Shown: positions 31,525-43,026 of the stretch, piece after piece | How positions within the stretch are numbered: the first letter of the stretch is position 1 | Layout of the letters: each line of letters begins with the position of its first letter | Source: Oopsacas minuta | Taxonomy: Eukaryota; Porifera; Hexactinellida; Lyssacinosida; Leucopsacidae | Length of the DNA: 64,000 bases | Direction: 5' to 3' | NCBI GenBank assembly: GCA_024704765.1 | Contig: JAKMXF010000321.1 | Coordinates: 248,001-312,000, forward strand | Notes under the pieces: generated by a model | The model's input: only the letters and a program-made list of their open reading frames with translations | Database searches by the model: none | What the model was told of the DNA's origin: nothing | Translations under genes and position numbers: made by a program

Positions 31525-33269
31525 TGGCTATTATCATTGGTGTGATTTAATGTAATTATATGTATAGACCCCTTTTGGGGAGGTTCACTATGGTAGATAG
31601 GAACATACTTGATAAGGATTCCCCTAACATTCTGTCGTGGTGCTTTGGGTAACATATACGCCGTGTTTGGAAGGTGTAAAATATGTCCACCAAAATGTGA
31701 TACACAAACACTCTGAATTTGTATAGGACATAATTATTTACACTATATTTATCTTCTGTTACAAGATAGAGCTGTAGTTTGTCTACAGTCTAGACCCCAA
31801 TAGAGATTACATCTTCGCTACTACTAGGGCACAGTCCAGAGGATTAATCGTATTAGCATTTCAATCATCAAGGAATTGACATAATAGTTATTACACAAAT
31901 TATATGGAGCATTCCATTGTCAATTAATAATGTTCAATAAAGTACGTACACAAACGAAGTAGTAAAGTATTGTGAAATGACTCTAGCATTATTATAGAAT
32001 ATCTTGGCTATGTTTAGAATTATTTGTAAATAGCTATTTATCTAATAATCGATGTTATTTAGACTTTTAATACTTAAATGAGTTGCGTAATACGTTACAT
32101 TATGAAATACAAATTTGGCCATAGACTAAGCCTTTGTAAACGCTAGATTATAGGCGCAAAACTGGGTGGACTAGGCCACTAGGGTCGTTGGGGTCGAGTG
32201 GGTCCACTCGATTCTAACAACAAAATACAATTTCATAATTTTAATACAAATGTGGCATGCATGATATTATCAATAATTAATCTTGGGTGGATATAAAGTG
32301 TTTGGAAGCTGCACAGGCCACAGGTACAGGGCAAACCATATCGTGCTTGTAAAATATTGAAGCATTATAATTATAGTAGAACTCAGATAAAGCATACCCC
32401 TCGGGAAACATACTTTAGTAAGTACTATCGGAGTTTACGTCTTATCCGAATTCTACTGTATTCCAATCAGAATAGCTTGCAGTACATCTGCTTTTACAAG
32501 ATAATTATAGTGAAAGATTCAATATTCATGTTACAGATATCTTGAACAAATCTTACTGTATTTCCCTGAATATTAGTGTATCAAATAACAAATTTATCTA
32601 AGAATAATGAGCTAATGACTTTGCTATATCATAATTAAGTTTAATTGAAACAGATTATTAGGTTCAATTGCTAGAATTAGAAATTCTCAACCCACAGATC
32701 TAATGAGAAACTTTGCCCCAGGTATATGAAAATAAAATCTAAGCTCTTGAACACGCCTCGAGGGTGAAATAATTGTTTTGGAACCTAATTTTAAATCACA
32801 AGGGTGTCTTGATGCACATCATGGTCCCAGAACTATTTTTCTTGGTTACGGCCTCCGGCTAAGGTATGTGATATAAGAAATACACTCAATCATAACAATG
32901 AGGTAATCAATTCGATCATTAAAATATCATATAATTCGGCCACATTGCGTTTCTATATTTCAAAAGTTTGCGAATATTATTCTGCAATGATTACAGCAAA
33001 TATCACTAATATAACCACCCATATATGGTAAAGGGAAATGAAAATGTTAAGTAAGTCTATATCATTAAAATTAGAGCATTTATTCAACAGACTGACTATC
33101 AAGCAATTTAGCTGAGATACCTTAATTAGAAATGAAGTTAATATATTCGAAGTGATTGAAGGAAATGAATATTTGATGTAGGCAATATGTATTTAGTGTA
33201 TTGTATTGTATTGTATGGGAGGCTATTAAGTATAAATATATTAATGTTAATTGGAAAAAGAAAACTTGA
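31525..33269. other. Gap between the two subtilase genes
   Basis: A 1.7-kb gap. No conserved frame on either strand and no member of the repeat families named here was recognised. The TATA box of subtilase 2 is near its right end. Confidence 0.45.
33231..33238 (+). promoter_or_regulatory. TATA box of subtilase 2
   Basis: TATAAATA is 39 bases before the ATG at 33270, the same sequence and nearly the same spacing as in subtilase 1. Confidence 0.6.
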
Positions 33270-36200
33270 ATGAAGGCAATAAATATGTTGAATTGGCTAG
33301 CAGTAGCTATTCTTTTGCAAATAGCGTCCGCGCAATATAACGATTATATTATCGTTTTCAAGGATATCACATCTCAATCCGATATGAACGATGCGATGGA
33401 GGCCATGTACCAGATGAGCTGTCCTCTAGACAGTAGTGGGAATGTAATATCCTGTGATAATAATTTAAAGCAGACCTATGATTTGATGAAAACAGTATCA
33501 GGTCCTATGAGCCAAGAAGCTGTCGATATGGTAAGTTAGATTAGTTGTAATTGTGTCATATCAGTCCAGGGAAATTAGAAAATGTGTCCAACCGACGAAC
33601 TGGTAGTGTAGCTCGGGTCCTGCGAGCTATGACAAAACGTCAAAAATTAATAAATATAAGATAAATATTAATAACTGATATTTGCAAATGTCAGAATCGA
33701 ATTCTACGTACATGATTACCCTGAAGTAATTGTTCAAACGAATCTTAAAGGTGTGAAAATATGATTAAATATATGATAAGTATAAATAATTCATAATTAA
33801 ATGGCAAAATCGAATTCAATACACAAAATTGCAAACCAAATAAAAGCAATAAACTGCTTGTAAAATATTATATCAGCAAAAGTTTTTAACTCAAAATTTT
33901 TTAACATAACCTATTACTGTAGGCAAGCAGCCTGTCTAACGTAGAATACGTAGAAATGGATCAATTAGTGACCAGAGCGGATGCAGTAGTCGATCTAATA
34001 AGTCCCACACAACACACAGAGGCAGACGATATACCTGAATGTCTGTTAAACGAATGTGACGGAAAACAGACACTCATCCACGATGTGTACGGGATAACAG
34101 CATTCTCAGCAGCATCAACAGAGGCTGGAGCAACTGATAGATACAATTTGGATATGATAGACCAAGGCTGCTACGAGTGTAACAATGGTAGATACGAACC
34201 GGAAGCTACAGGAGAAGGTGTTGATATATACATATTGGATACTGGTATACGTTTTGACCATAGTGAGTTTGGTAACAGAGCCAGTTACGGAGGATACGAT
34301 GCAGTGGATGATTTCCAGAACCAGAACCAACAGGGTGTTGATTGTCACGGACATGGGACACATTGTGCGGGCATCGCAGCTGGCATAACAAGTGGGGTAG
34401 CAAAGGAAGCGAATATTTACAGTGTTAGAGTTTTGGATTGTAATAGTTTTGGAGGATTCAGCGGGATTATTCGGGCACTAGATCATGTGCTACAGAGACA
34501 CAGGGATAGACTGAGCCTGTAAGTTTATTTGTTAATGTACGACTCCTGTTATATCGAACAGGAATACAGTAAACATTGGATTTAACGACACTCGTTTGGG
34601 CAGGCTGAAAGGGTCGTTTCATCCGATTTGTCGTTAAACCCGAAGAAGCTTTTAAATATGCACTATACGCCCGATGACACCCAAATATATTCACATAAAA
34701 TTTTAGCATTACATTCTACGCACAAACGCTTTAAATATGCATTTTCGTAACAATGCAGGTACTGTTGAATCAAAACAGGGGAGAGTCTATTTGGTTTATA
34801 AGTAAATCAGTCATTTAAACCTTAATAATTCACAAATTAGTACACTTTTCTGAGTCCACACTACAGACAGCCCAAAAGTCGTAATATCCGATGGGATTTA
34901 CATGGAGCAGGCAAAATAAACCGGTTTATCCATAAGTACAAAATTTTATTTTTATTCTAAATATAGCTCAACAGATGACTATAAAGGTTCCGTGGTTAGT
35001 ATGTCACTAGCTGGTCCAGTGGTGCAAGCAGCCAACGAGGCAGTGTGTCGGTTAGTGGCAGCAGGTGTCGTAGTGGTTACAGCTAGTGGGAACTTTCGTC
35101 GCGACGCATGTAACTATAGTCCTGGATCAGCTGGTTGTCACATTAACGTAGGAGCTCATTACTACACTGAGAGAGATACAGATACTTGTATTAAAGATGT
35201 TTATTGGTTCACTTCCAGGACAACTTCTCCCGGATCAAATTATGGCAGATGTGTACATATTATGGCGCCAGGACAATATGTGCTCAGTGCTAGCTATCTG
35301 GATAGCAACCGTAAGTTGCATAGGAATGCAAATATCGAAATTTCCTATAGTATTATTCACACCTTTTTAGCGTTACCACATTTTAACATGTGTGCCATTT
35401 ATGGTTGTATTTATAGGCCACGTAACTATGAGTGGAACTTCCATGGCATGCCCCCATGTGGCAGGAGCAGCTGCTCTCATCCTAGACAGATACCCACGTT
35501 TGTCACCCGATAGAGTCAGGAGAATGCTGGAGGGGGATGCCTGTCCTGATATAGACGAGAGGAGAATGCACCCCAGTCTGAGAGGTCTAAATCCAAACAG
35601 GAGACTACGAGTACTTCAAGGTTGTTGCAAATTTATATAATAAACACTGGTGTAACAAACAAACAAACAAACAAACAAACAATTCATTTATATTTTCCTT
35701 ATCAGGTGTCCCAGTTGAAGTCACAATTCCACCTACAGAGCCGGCCACACCAACTCAACCCCCAACAACACCTGTGCCACAAATATGCGACACAATCTGC
35801 CCATTCGACACAATGAAAAATGTCGAAATCGAAGATGTGGTTGTCGTCAATGAAGAAGTTACAAACATTCCATCACTCCATTTTCACATGTATTTTGCTT
35901 TACACAACAGAGTATTTTTTAACAACTATAGACATATTTTAAACAAAGTGTCAATTGCTTGGAACGAAAATTTTGATAAAGTTACTTACTCACTGATCTT
36001 CAGGAAGGTGACAAACACTGGGTATTACAAATATATATACGGAGTAGATAATACAGGAGTTCCATATCAAGATATCGACGAAGAAATCGCCGAATTAGAA
36101 GCACAATATCCAGGAAGAACATACTACGCACAGACAATCATACCTGTAGGCAACAACCGCGTGTTTATCCTAGCAACATATAAAGACGATTGTAATGATA

Positions 36201-36700
36201 ATGAATTCAGACAGGCCAACTATACCGGTTACCCCGAAGAAGTGTTAAATCCGTTTACAATCGACAATTTAGTTGGGCATAAAGCAACATTCGATATTTC
36301 TATAACACCATTCGAAGATCAAGTCTACGTACACGATACACATAATGGGTTCACTAGTAACTGTGAGTGCTATAGCTATTACAATATACCGACAGAGCAG
36401 CTAGCAGGAATATCTGAAACATTAGGAGGGGATAGACAACTCGTAGTGACAGCAATCGATTCTTACAAGCTAGGCACTAGGCTGTACTTCACGGTAACTC
36501 TGTGTATGCCTGAATGTTATACAGCTAGTGAGTGTGTTGATGAAGTGACAAATAACATGGTATTCAGTGGTTTGGATAAAGAAGGGCTTAGGAGGATACT
36601 TATAGGGGCTGGGGTGTTGGGAATGGAACCAATCGCTGTTGCTCCTTATTATATGGGGGATGAAGCATTTTATGCTTTGTCTCTTATAAGAGTTAATTAA
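33270..36700 (+). CDS. Secreted subtilisin-family protease, proteinase-K-like, with novel C-terminal domain (paralogue 2)
   Basis: Five exons: 33270-33530, 33923-34518, 34967-35310, 35417-35620 and 35706-36700, about 799 aa. Exons 3 and 4 have exactly the same lengths as in paralogue 1 (344 and 204). Signal peptide (MKAINMLNWLAVAILLQIAS), propeptide, then the catalytic set: D193 in YILDTG, H231 in HGHGTH, the oxyanion Asn in TASGN and S409 in GTSMACPHVAG. The Thr/Pro/Gln linker and the C-terminal domain of about 290 residues match paralogue 1 in layout (CNDN, AFD-type strand, CEC or CDC, VTLC, final hydrophobic strand) but are diverged. Exon 3 is almost identical in DNA to that of paralogue 1, unlike exons 1, 2 and 5. 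A CAAA microsatellite (about 35655-35681) lies in intron 4. Confidence 0.93.
35655..35681. repeat. CAAA microsatellite in subtilase 2 intron 4
   Basis: About six CAAA units directly after the fourth exon. Similar AAAC or TTTG runs recur in the window at 2275, 48602 and 56634. Confidence 0.85.
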
Positions 36701-37497
36701 TAATAATAATTATTATTATTATATCAATTTTGTATTTATAGTAATATTTATTCAATTGCTGTGTGAATATCTTTGAATAAATAATTAAAGTTTTTAACAG
36801 TAAAGATTGTAAGGTGTCAAAATACACTATTTACATATATGGTCTTGGTTCTGGCCAAGTGACGATATATACAGTAAACAATTTTGGGTGATATTATTAA
36901 GTAACACTTTCAACATGTGAATTGTCTTAAAACTACAGAAATGGAAGATTCTCAAGGCACTTCCAAAATCTTATATTTCAAAATAGTTTGCTATGAAATA
37001 CCAAGGATTTGTAGTCAGGAATAGAATCGACCAGCAGGAATCGTAATACTCATATTATGAGTTGAGACTAGTACCCTGAGTATCTTGCCATGCAGAGGGC
37101 TGGGTGAGTAAGCGTGCAGCTGCCCGCATATTTGCTAACCCTGTCGGGATTCCTGGATTATTCCGGGTTTTTAATTCATATCCAGAGGGAAATATGACAA
37201 CTCAGGAAATTTGCAATTTTGCGGTATTCCTGAATACTTTCGGGTGTTAAGTGAACTGAAATACAAGATTTGATAATTAAAATCTGGGAAATTTGTTAAG
37301 TTGTTAAGCATAGTCTCCTCTGGCGAATAACCAAATAATTCTTCTAAGATAAACGAGTAAACTTTTAACATTTCCAACATAGAGTTCAAATAGAAAAGTT
37401 TGAAATTTGTGAGGAAACCACTCAAAATAAAATTTAGTTAAAAGTAAGAATGTACAATTAGAGCCTACACATTATCATAAAGCTATCAGCTGATTGA
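36701..37497. other. Gap between subtilase 2 and taxilin (convergent)
   Basis: Contains the 3' ends of two convergent genes. AATAAATAATTAAAG near 36776 would serve as a poly(A) signal for subtilase 2. The minus-strand frame at 37171-37425 has no recognisable family. Confidence 0.4.
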
Positions 37498-39159
37498 CTA
37501 GTTAGGTGTGGCTCCCTCAGGTGTTAGTTTCAGTTTGACAGGGGACTCTTTGCTAGATGTGTTGGAGAGGGTATCACTATCTGTTGATTGGTCAGCTCCA
37601 TTTCCTATCTCATCGTTAGTTCCACTTTCATGAAAATCTTTAGTTCCAGTTGTGAGACAGATAGTTTCGGTATGACCGTCTTTAGTTCCAATTTGGTTAG
37701 AGTCATGCTCATCTTTAGATAAAGTACCATTTTCTAAAGATTCGATTTCTCCATTAGACACGATTTTATCGGCCTTGTCTTTGGGTGTTGAAATTGTGTC
37801 AGGGTTTTCTAATGAAGATATTTTCCTTTTCAATTGTGTTCTCTCTTCCTGGAGCGCGCGACACAATCCTTCAAGAGTTATATTCTTGTTCGTGAGTCTG
37901 TTAAGCTCCTTTTTATTCTCAGAAGTTCTTTCACGTTGCTCTCTCCTTGTCGATTCGACAGATTCCAATTTCTTGATAAGACGATCTCTGTCATTGTCTA
38001 GTCGTTTTATAATTTTATCTTTCTTGTCCAACTCTCTTTTCAACATTTCAAAAGCCTCTCCACTCTTACACATAGTTTCTTGGACCTCTTGGAATTTCGC
38101 TGAATAGAATTCTATCTCATTTCTCATCTCAACTTCTTTCATAATCGTTTCCTCGTATATTTTATGTTTCTCAGTAGCTTGTAGCATCATTATGTCTCTT
38201 TCCGCGTTTGTAGTCTCTTTTTGCTGCTGTAGGAGAATATCGAATTGCGCGGCCCTCGCTTCCGATAATTTTATTTCAATTTCCTTCTTCTCAAAAAGCC
38301 TCCGAATATTTTCCTCTCTTGCGTCGAACTGTTCGATTATTGATCTCATATCCCCGTTGTCTCTCTCTAATTTAAGGTTACGCTGGTTCTGCTCTTGCAT
38401 CTGAGATGTAATCTCGTCTATTTGGCTCTGAAACTGTGCAGCGACCTAAAAGATATTCATTGAGACATATCACTCTCCTTCTGTGAAATTTTCATATGCA
38501 TATAACTCTATATGAAATTAAGATTAATCATAAGGATAATCCATGGTTAATTTTAGGGAAAATTTATATATTAAAGTAGCATCGACCCTCTACCAATTTA
38601 CACATTCTGTGGACCACATGTTGTCGCTATGGCCACAAATGGATCCAATCCTGGCCCATGGACCCTATGTTGGGAACTGAAAAATTAGAGAGATGTTTGT
38701 TTGTCTGTTAGTTAGATATTTAGTCGGTTTGCTTGATTGTGTATTTGTTTGTTAGTTTGTTTGTTTGCTTGTCTGTTAGAAAGTTTGTTTGTCTGTGTAT
38801 TTATATAAACACACCTCTTTCCTAGCTAATTTCTCCTCAGTAACCTTCAGCCTAGTATCTTCAGAAACAGCTTTAGAATGTTTCTGTAATTCCCTACACA
38901 AACTCTCTAGCGTACTCTTAGCTACTACAGCCTTGGTCAGCTGTCCTTGTATGCTATCCCGCTGAGTTGTAAGGTCGACACATCGCTTCTCCGAATCAGA
39001 AATTTGCTTCTCAAACTTTCTATTTGTTGCCAAAGCTGAATGGAATTCTTTCTGTAGAGTGGCCAGCTTTTGGTCAGAAGGGAGATCTCCTGCTAGTACT
39101 TGAGCTAGTTCTGAGTATTGAGGAGGCATAGAAGAAGGTTTGAACTTGCGTGATGCCAT
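37498..39159 (-). CDS. TXLN: Taxilin family coiled-coil protein
   Basis: Two exons, 38815-39159 and 37498-38445, joined in phase (345 + 948 bases), about 430 aa. Nearly the entire centre is a long coiled coil rich in Glu, Lys, Arg and Gln. Signature stretches of the taxilin (myosin-like coiled-coil) family are visible: LESLCRELQKHSK in exon 1 and LEGLCRALQEERTQL in exon 2, with the IRRLFEKKE and MCKSGEAFEMLKREL blocks between. Taxilins bind syntaxins and take part in vesicle traffic and microtubule-related processes. The Asp/Ser/Thr-rich tail (last 100 residues) is low complexity. It is head-to-head with the coiled-coil gene at 39675, 515 bp between ATGs. Which of alpha, beta or gamma it matches cannot be told. 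Confidence 0.92.
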
Positions 39160-39674
39160 AAATGTATGAGTTATGTAACTAAAATATATAATAACAAAGT
39201 TGTTAAGTTCATTGTAAAGCTGGAGCGAAATTAAGAAACAGCTGACAGAAAATCATCTCTACTCATCGATCTAATAATATACGGAAATATACCTCTGACC
39301 CTGCCGCCGTGGGGCTATCTATGCAAATTCAGCACGGACTATCAGTGAAGCTAGCTCATAATTTCTTAGAAATAATATATTAGGGGCCTAGCTTGACATA
39401 CAAATAGGCCTAATCAAAACTCTATCAATAATGTCAGTCAGTTTGGTTGATGTATAACAAATGGCAGATGTATAATTATATGACGATAAAGTGACAGGAG
39501 ACTCAAGAATTCTTAGGCTGGTCTAAGCCCCCAATTAATGTCCCTCACCCGTGGAGAAGTTGGGGTTAAACTGATAGGTGAATTATTAAACTGAAAGAAA
39601 TGATAAAAGTCTGTCATTCTCAAATGAAAAGTTACAAAAGTGAAAATAGTCAGAGCGATAGGAATTGAATAGAA

Positions 39675-41066
39675 ATGACACAGTTAGATCAGTTACTACA
39701 GAAATATGAATTTGAAAATTCACAATTGTCAAAAGCTCTCTCGACAGAGAGAGACAAGATCACATTCGTAAACATACAGAAGAAAGATGTTGAGAAACAA
39801 ATACACGAGTTGGAGGCAAAAACAACAAATTTGATGGAAGAAATACGAAAGGAGAAAGTTTATGATATCGACAAAAATCGGGAAATTGAGAGACTAAAAA
39901 AGGAAGCTTACCTTCTCCGGGACCACAGGAACACGATGAGAACCAAAATAGACAGACAGAATGAAAAATATGGAAATATGCTTACGGACATAAAAAATAT
40001 GATCAGAGATGGGACCGAAAAGTTGGAGAGTTATTTAGGGAAATATGAAAACATCCCTGGAGCGCAAAAAAAGCTACAAAATATGGAAAAAATTGGGGAT
40101 TTGAAAAATAAAATTGGTCAGGCAGATGATCTGATCGTTGAGCTGAAAGAAAAGGAGAATGAGGCGAAATCGTTAACGGACAAAACACATTTTCAAGTGT
40201 ATAAGTTGAATAAATTAATCCAAACTTCATTGCTAGAATCAGCTGATAACAGAAAAAATGCTAAATTTAAATATTCAAAATCACTCGAAAATATTAAAAT
40301 TAGAGAAAAAGCCAAATTGGCCGATCGTACTGCCTCCGAAATTGGCACTTCAAAACAAGTCCAATTACCTAAAAACCAAAAGGAGAGTATTTCTAATAAA
40401 TGTTGTGAGCAATCGGCTGGCAACATTCCAACAGATGAGATGAGTAGCTCAGCAACTTCAACACCTAAACCTATTCCAAGATTCATTCCAAGTATTCAGC
40501 TCTCCCAATTGATTTCTCTCTCAAATGTACGAACAATTCCTCCTGATAAATCAGATGTGAGAGTGCCACAATTAGAAACCATTTCAACACCTAAACGTGT
40601 CATACAAGGTTTCTCAATTCCACAGATTAAAACACCGAATTTATTATCTCCCCCTATAACACCTCTCATACACAAACAAATTCTAAAGCGAAACAAACCA
40701 CAAACGCTAAATATTGACACCCAAATGCAAGTTGACACGATTCTTCAACCGACAAACCGCAACACATTTCACACTCCACTTCAACCAAGTGTCACAGAAT
40801 CTGACACCTATAGCGACACAAGGTCAGTTGACCAAATTTCAGGGAATGCAATCTCACTGGAAGCTAGCGGTCAGAATCAATTATGTAATTTCCGATTCGG
40901 TTTTATGGAAGACCCGAAAAGTCCGAAAAGTGCAAATCCATTCGCTATGGAATTAGATGGAAATACACAGAGGGGCGATTCTGGATTTGATACAGGTATG
41001 TTCTCAAAAACCGGAAGTAACACCTCTCAGGAGGCTGAAAACCATCCATTTAGTTTCAGTTTTTGA
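39675..41066 (+). CDS. Coiled-coil protein of unknown family
   Basis: A single-exon frame of 463 aa from an ATG at 39675. Residues 1-215 are a near-continuous coiled coil (Glu/Lys/Leu-rich). The rest is disordered, rich in Ser, Thr, Pro and Gln, with several TP and SP sites (ISTPKRV, LLSPPITPL, PKSPKSANP) typical of proline-directed kinase targets. It ends in an aromatic motif, ENHPFSFSF. The layout (N-terminal coiled coil, long disordered tail, short terminal motif) resembles scaffold proteins of the cytoskeleton or the synaptonemal complex; a SIX6OS1-like protein is one guess I cannot support further. Divergent with taxilin, so the two may share a promoter region. Confidence 0.75.
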   Translation: MTQLDQLLQKYEFENSQLSKALSTERDKITFVNIQKKDVEKQIHELEAKTTNLMEEIRKEKVYDIDKNREIERLKKEAYLLRDHRNTMRTKIDRQNEKYGNMLTDIKNMIRDGTEKLESYLGKYENIPGAQKKLQNMEKIGDLKNKIGQADDLIVELKEKENEAKSLTDKTHFQVYKLNKLIQTSLLESADNRKNAKFKYSKSLENIKIREKAKLADRTASEIGTSKQVQLPKNQKESISNKCCEQSAGNIPTDEMSSSATSTPKPIPRFIPSIQLSQLISLSNVRTIPPDKSDVRVPQLETISTPKRVIQGFSIPQIKTPNLLSPPITPLIHKQILKRNKPQTLNIDTQMQVDTILQPTNRNTFHTPLQPSVTESDTYSDTRSVDQISGNAISLEASGQNQLCNFRFGFMEDPKSPKSANPFAMELDGNTQRGDSGFDTGMFSKTGSNTSQEAENHPFSFSF

Positions 41067-41420
41067 CAGTTCAAAATTCCTTTTTTGATTGTTGTTGCTA
41101 GGTAGAAATATGTCCTGAATCATGTATGTATCTTATTATGTACTCACACATGATAGAATATGTTCTTATAAAGACATAGAATATACAAGAATATATGAGA
41201 ACTGGTTTCTAGAGGATGGCACCGGCATCCTCTGTACACCGACGTCTTTGGCAATGGACCTTATCTAATTCCTGGGCAGTAATTAATTCTATTAACTATG
41301 ATCACTTTAGGAGCTCTAGTTGGAACTGTTAACTGAGAAATAAATATTGATGAGTTACACAGAATAAATATATAAATAATTTCAAATAAATACAATAATA
41401 ATTACACACAAATACACAAA

Positions 41421-41870
41421 TTATCTGATTTTCACTGGCATTTGAACACATATCAAAGGTTGATTTAGGCTTTCTTCAAACAATCTTGCCTTTATCGTAA
41501 CTTTCCATGCTGGATAGATCTTCTCTACTTTAACTAACTTCCTGAATTCATAGTTTGTATACGGTTTCAAGGGGCAATTTACATTGTAAGCGCCGGTACA
41601 GACATCTACCTCTTTGATAAACGTAAATTCAGCTCCCCAAATGGTTCCCACAATATTCAATTTTAGATTTTCGACTGCGTGCTTTGTTTGGAAAGTCAGT
41701 GATAAATACGCATTTTTTCCTCTTTGCAGAAGACAAGGAGATTTGGTGCAATCATTTAGCTTTACTTTTTGGATTATTCCTTCCTGTTTGCAAATTTCAT
41801 AAATTTTAGCAGAATTTTGTGACTGGGAAAGACACAAATGTGTGACTATTAAAACCACTAAAATTTGCAT
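41421..41870 (-). CDS. NPC2-like ML-domain secreted lipid-binding protein (second copy)
   Basis: A 149-residue single-exon protein. Signal peptide MQILVVLIVTHLCLSQSQ, then an ML domain with six cysteines: NDCTKSPCLLQRGKNAYLSL matches the NPC2 first disulfide region, NCPLKPYTNYEF the second, and the protein ends LICVQMPVKI as NPC2 proteins do. It is diverged from the copy at 26349-26828 but has the same cysteine order and length. A TATA box lies about 39 bases upstream of the ATG. Probably secreted or lysosomal sterol or lipid transfer; ligand unknown. Confidence 0.9.
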   Translation of the reverse strand: MQILVVLIVTHLCLSQSQNSAKIYEICKQEGIIQKVKLNDCTKSPCLLQRGKNAYLSLTFQTKHAVENLKLNIVGTIWGAEFTFIKEVDVCTGAYNVNCPLKPYTNYEFRKLVKVEKIYPAWKVTIKARLFEESLNQPLICVQMPVKIR

Positions 41871-43026
41871 ATTTATGAATAATTTTTGTAAATGATTTCA
41901 TTATTTATACATCTGTGAAAAGGAATTACTTAAGTTAATAATTGGATTATTAATCTAATTATCAGAGATCTTGAAGCTGATCTAAAAAATTATTTATGAA
42001 GTAACTGTAACTTTTAACTTCTAATAATTGCCCTTGTGCTCCTTGGGGTAATCTGGTCCCTTCTTACTAAGGGGTGTGCCCAAATACCAAATGCCAAACA
42101 TGGTAACTACGGAATGTGTTGCATAAATACTGTTATGACGGTATTCTCTTGACACGTGAGAGAGTTCATGAATAGATTTATGGATATGTGATTATGCATA
42201 ATAATTTCTCGCGATTTCCATGTTTTACATCCATAAATAAGAGTTTCAAGCAAATTATTAGGAAAAAAGCAAATACTTTTGCGAGTATTCCCGTGGGTTT
42301 CTTGTGTAATCGTGGGATAATCCCAGAGACGCCAACTCTCAGGATTTTTCAGAGGTTAAAGAGTGTAATATTATTTCCAACTTTCAAGATTCTTCACTGT
42401 ACATTTCTATGCTGAATTGCCATATCTCACACCTTTTGAGAAGAATTCTCACGGCGAATTTCCTAATTATTTGGTTGTGTATTAAATGTCATTCTATCTT
42501 CTAACATAACCATTATAGCTGATTATAATCCTTGGTGATAAATATCTGAATAGAATTCTCCTAGTATTTTGCATTCATTTCTATTACACAGACAACATCC
42601 AAGGTGTCAATTACCCAGCTTATATATGCATACGTATTTATATAAGATTGACGTAATAACTAGCTATCATTTCACACAAACTTCACCAACTCTTATAAAT
42701 ATATCCACTTGGAATGTGTCGAATTTCTACACAATGTGCGGGCTATTTGAGGTCTAATAATCAAGTGATATATTAATATTCATGTAACGATTGTTTTGTT
42801 GGTTGTCTCGCTATGTGTATAAATAATATATACGAATTGATTTGATCATCGATGACGAGCTTCACAACTAACCGTTCTCTCATTTTTTTACGCGCAGAAT
42901 TTCCCCGGGTGATTTTTTGGCGGCTTTTCAAAATTTTCAATTTTTTACAAATTCTATGCTTTTAGAAATTAGATTTATACTTCTACCAACAGGAAGATTC
43001 CAACCAAGAAATATTTGTCAGATTCC
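41871..43026. other. Divergent gap between ML gene 2 and CREB
   Basis: A 1.1-kb gap holding the ML promoter at its left and the CREB 5' flank at its right. Small frames at 42188 and 42569 show nothing conserved. Confidence 0.4.
41902..41909 (-). promoter_or_regulatory. TATA box of ML-domain gene 2
   Basis: The minus strand reads TATAAATA, 39 bases before the ATG at 41870. This is the same octamer as in both subtilase promoters. Confidence 0.6.
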
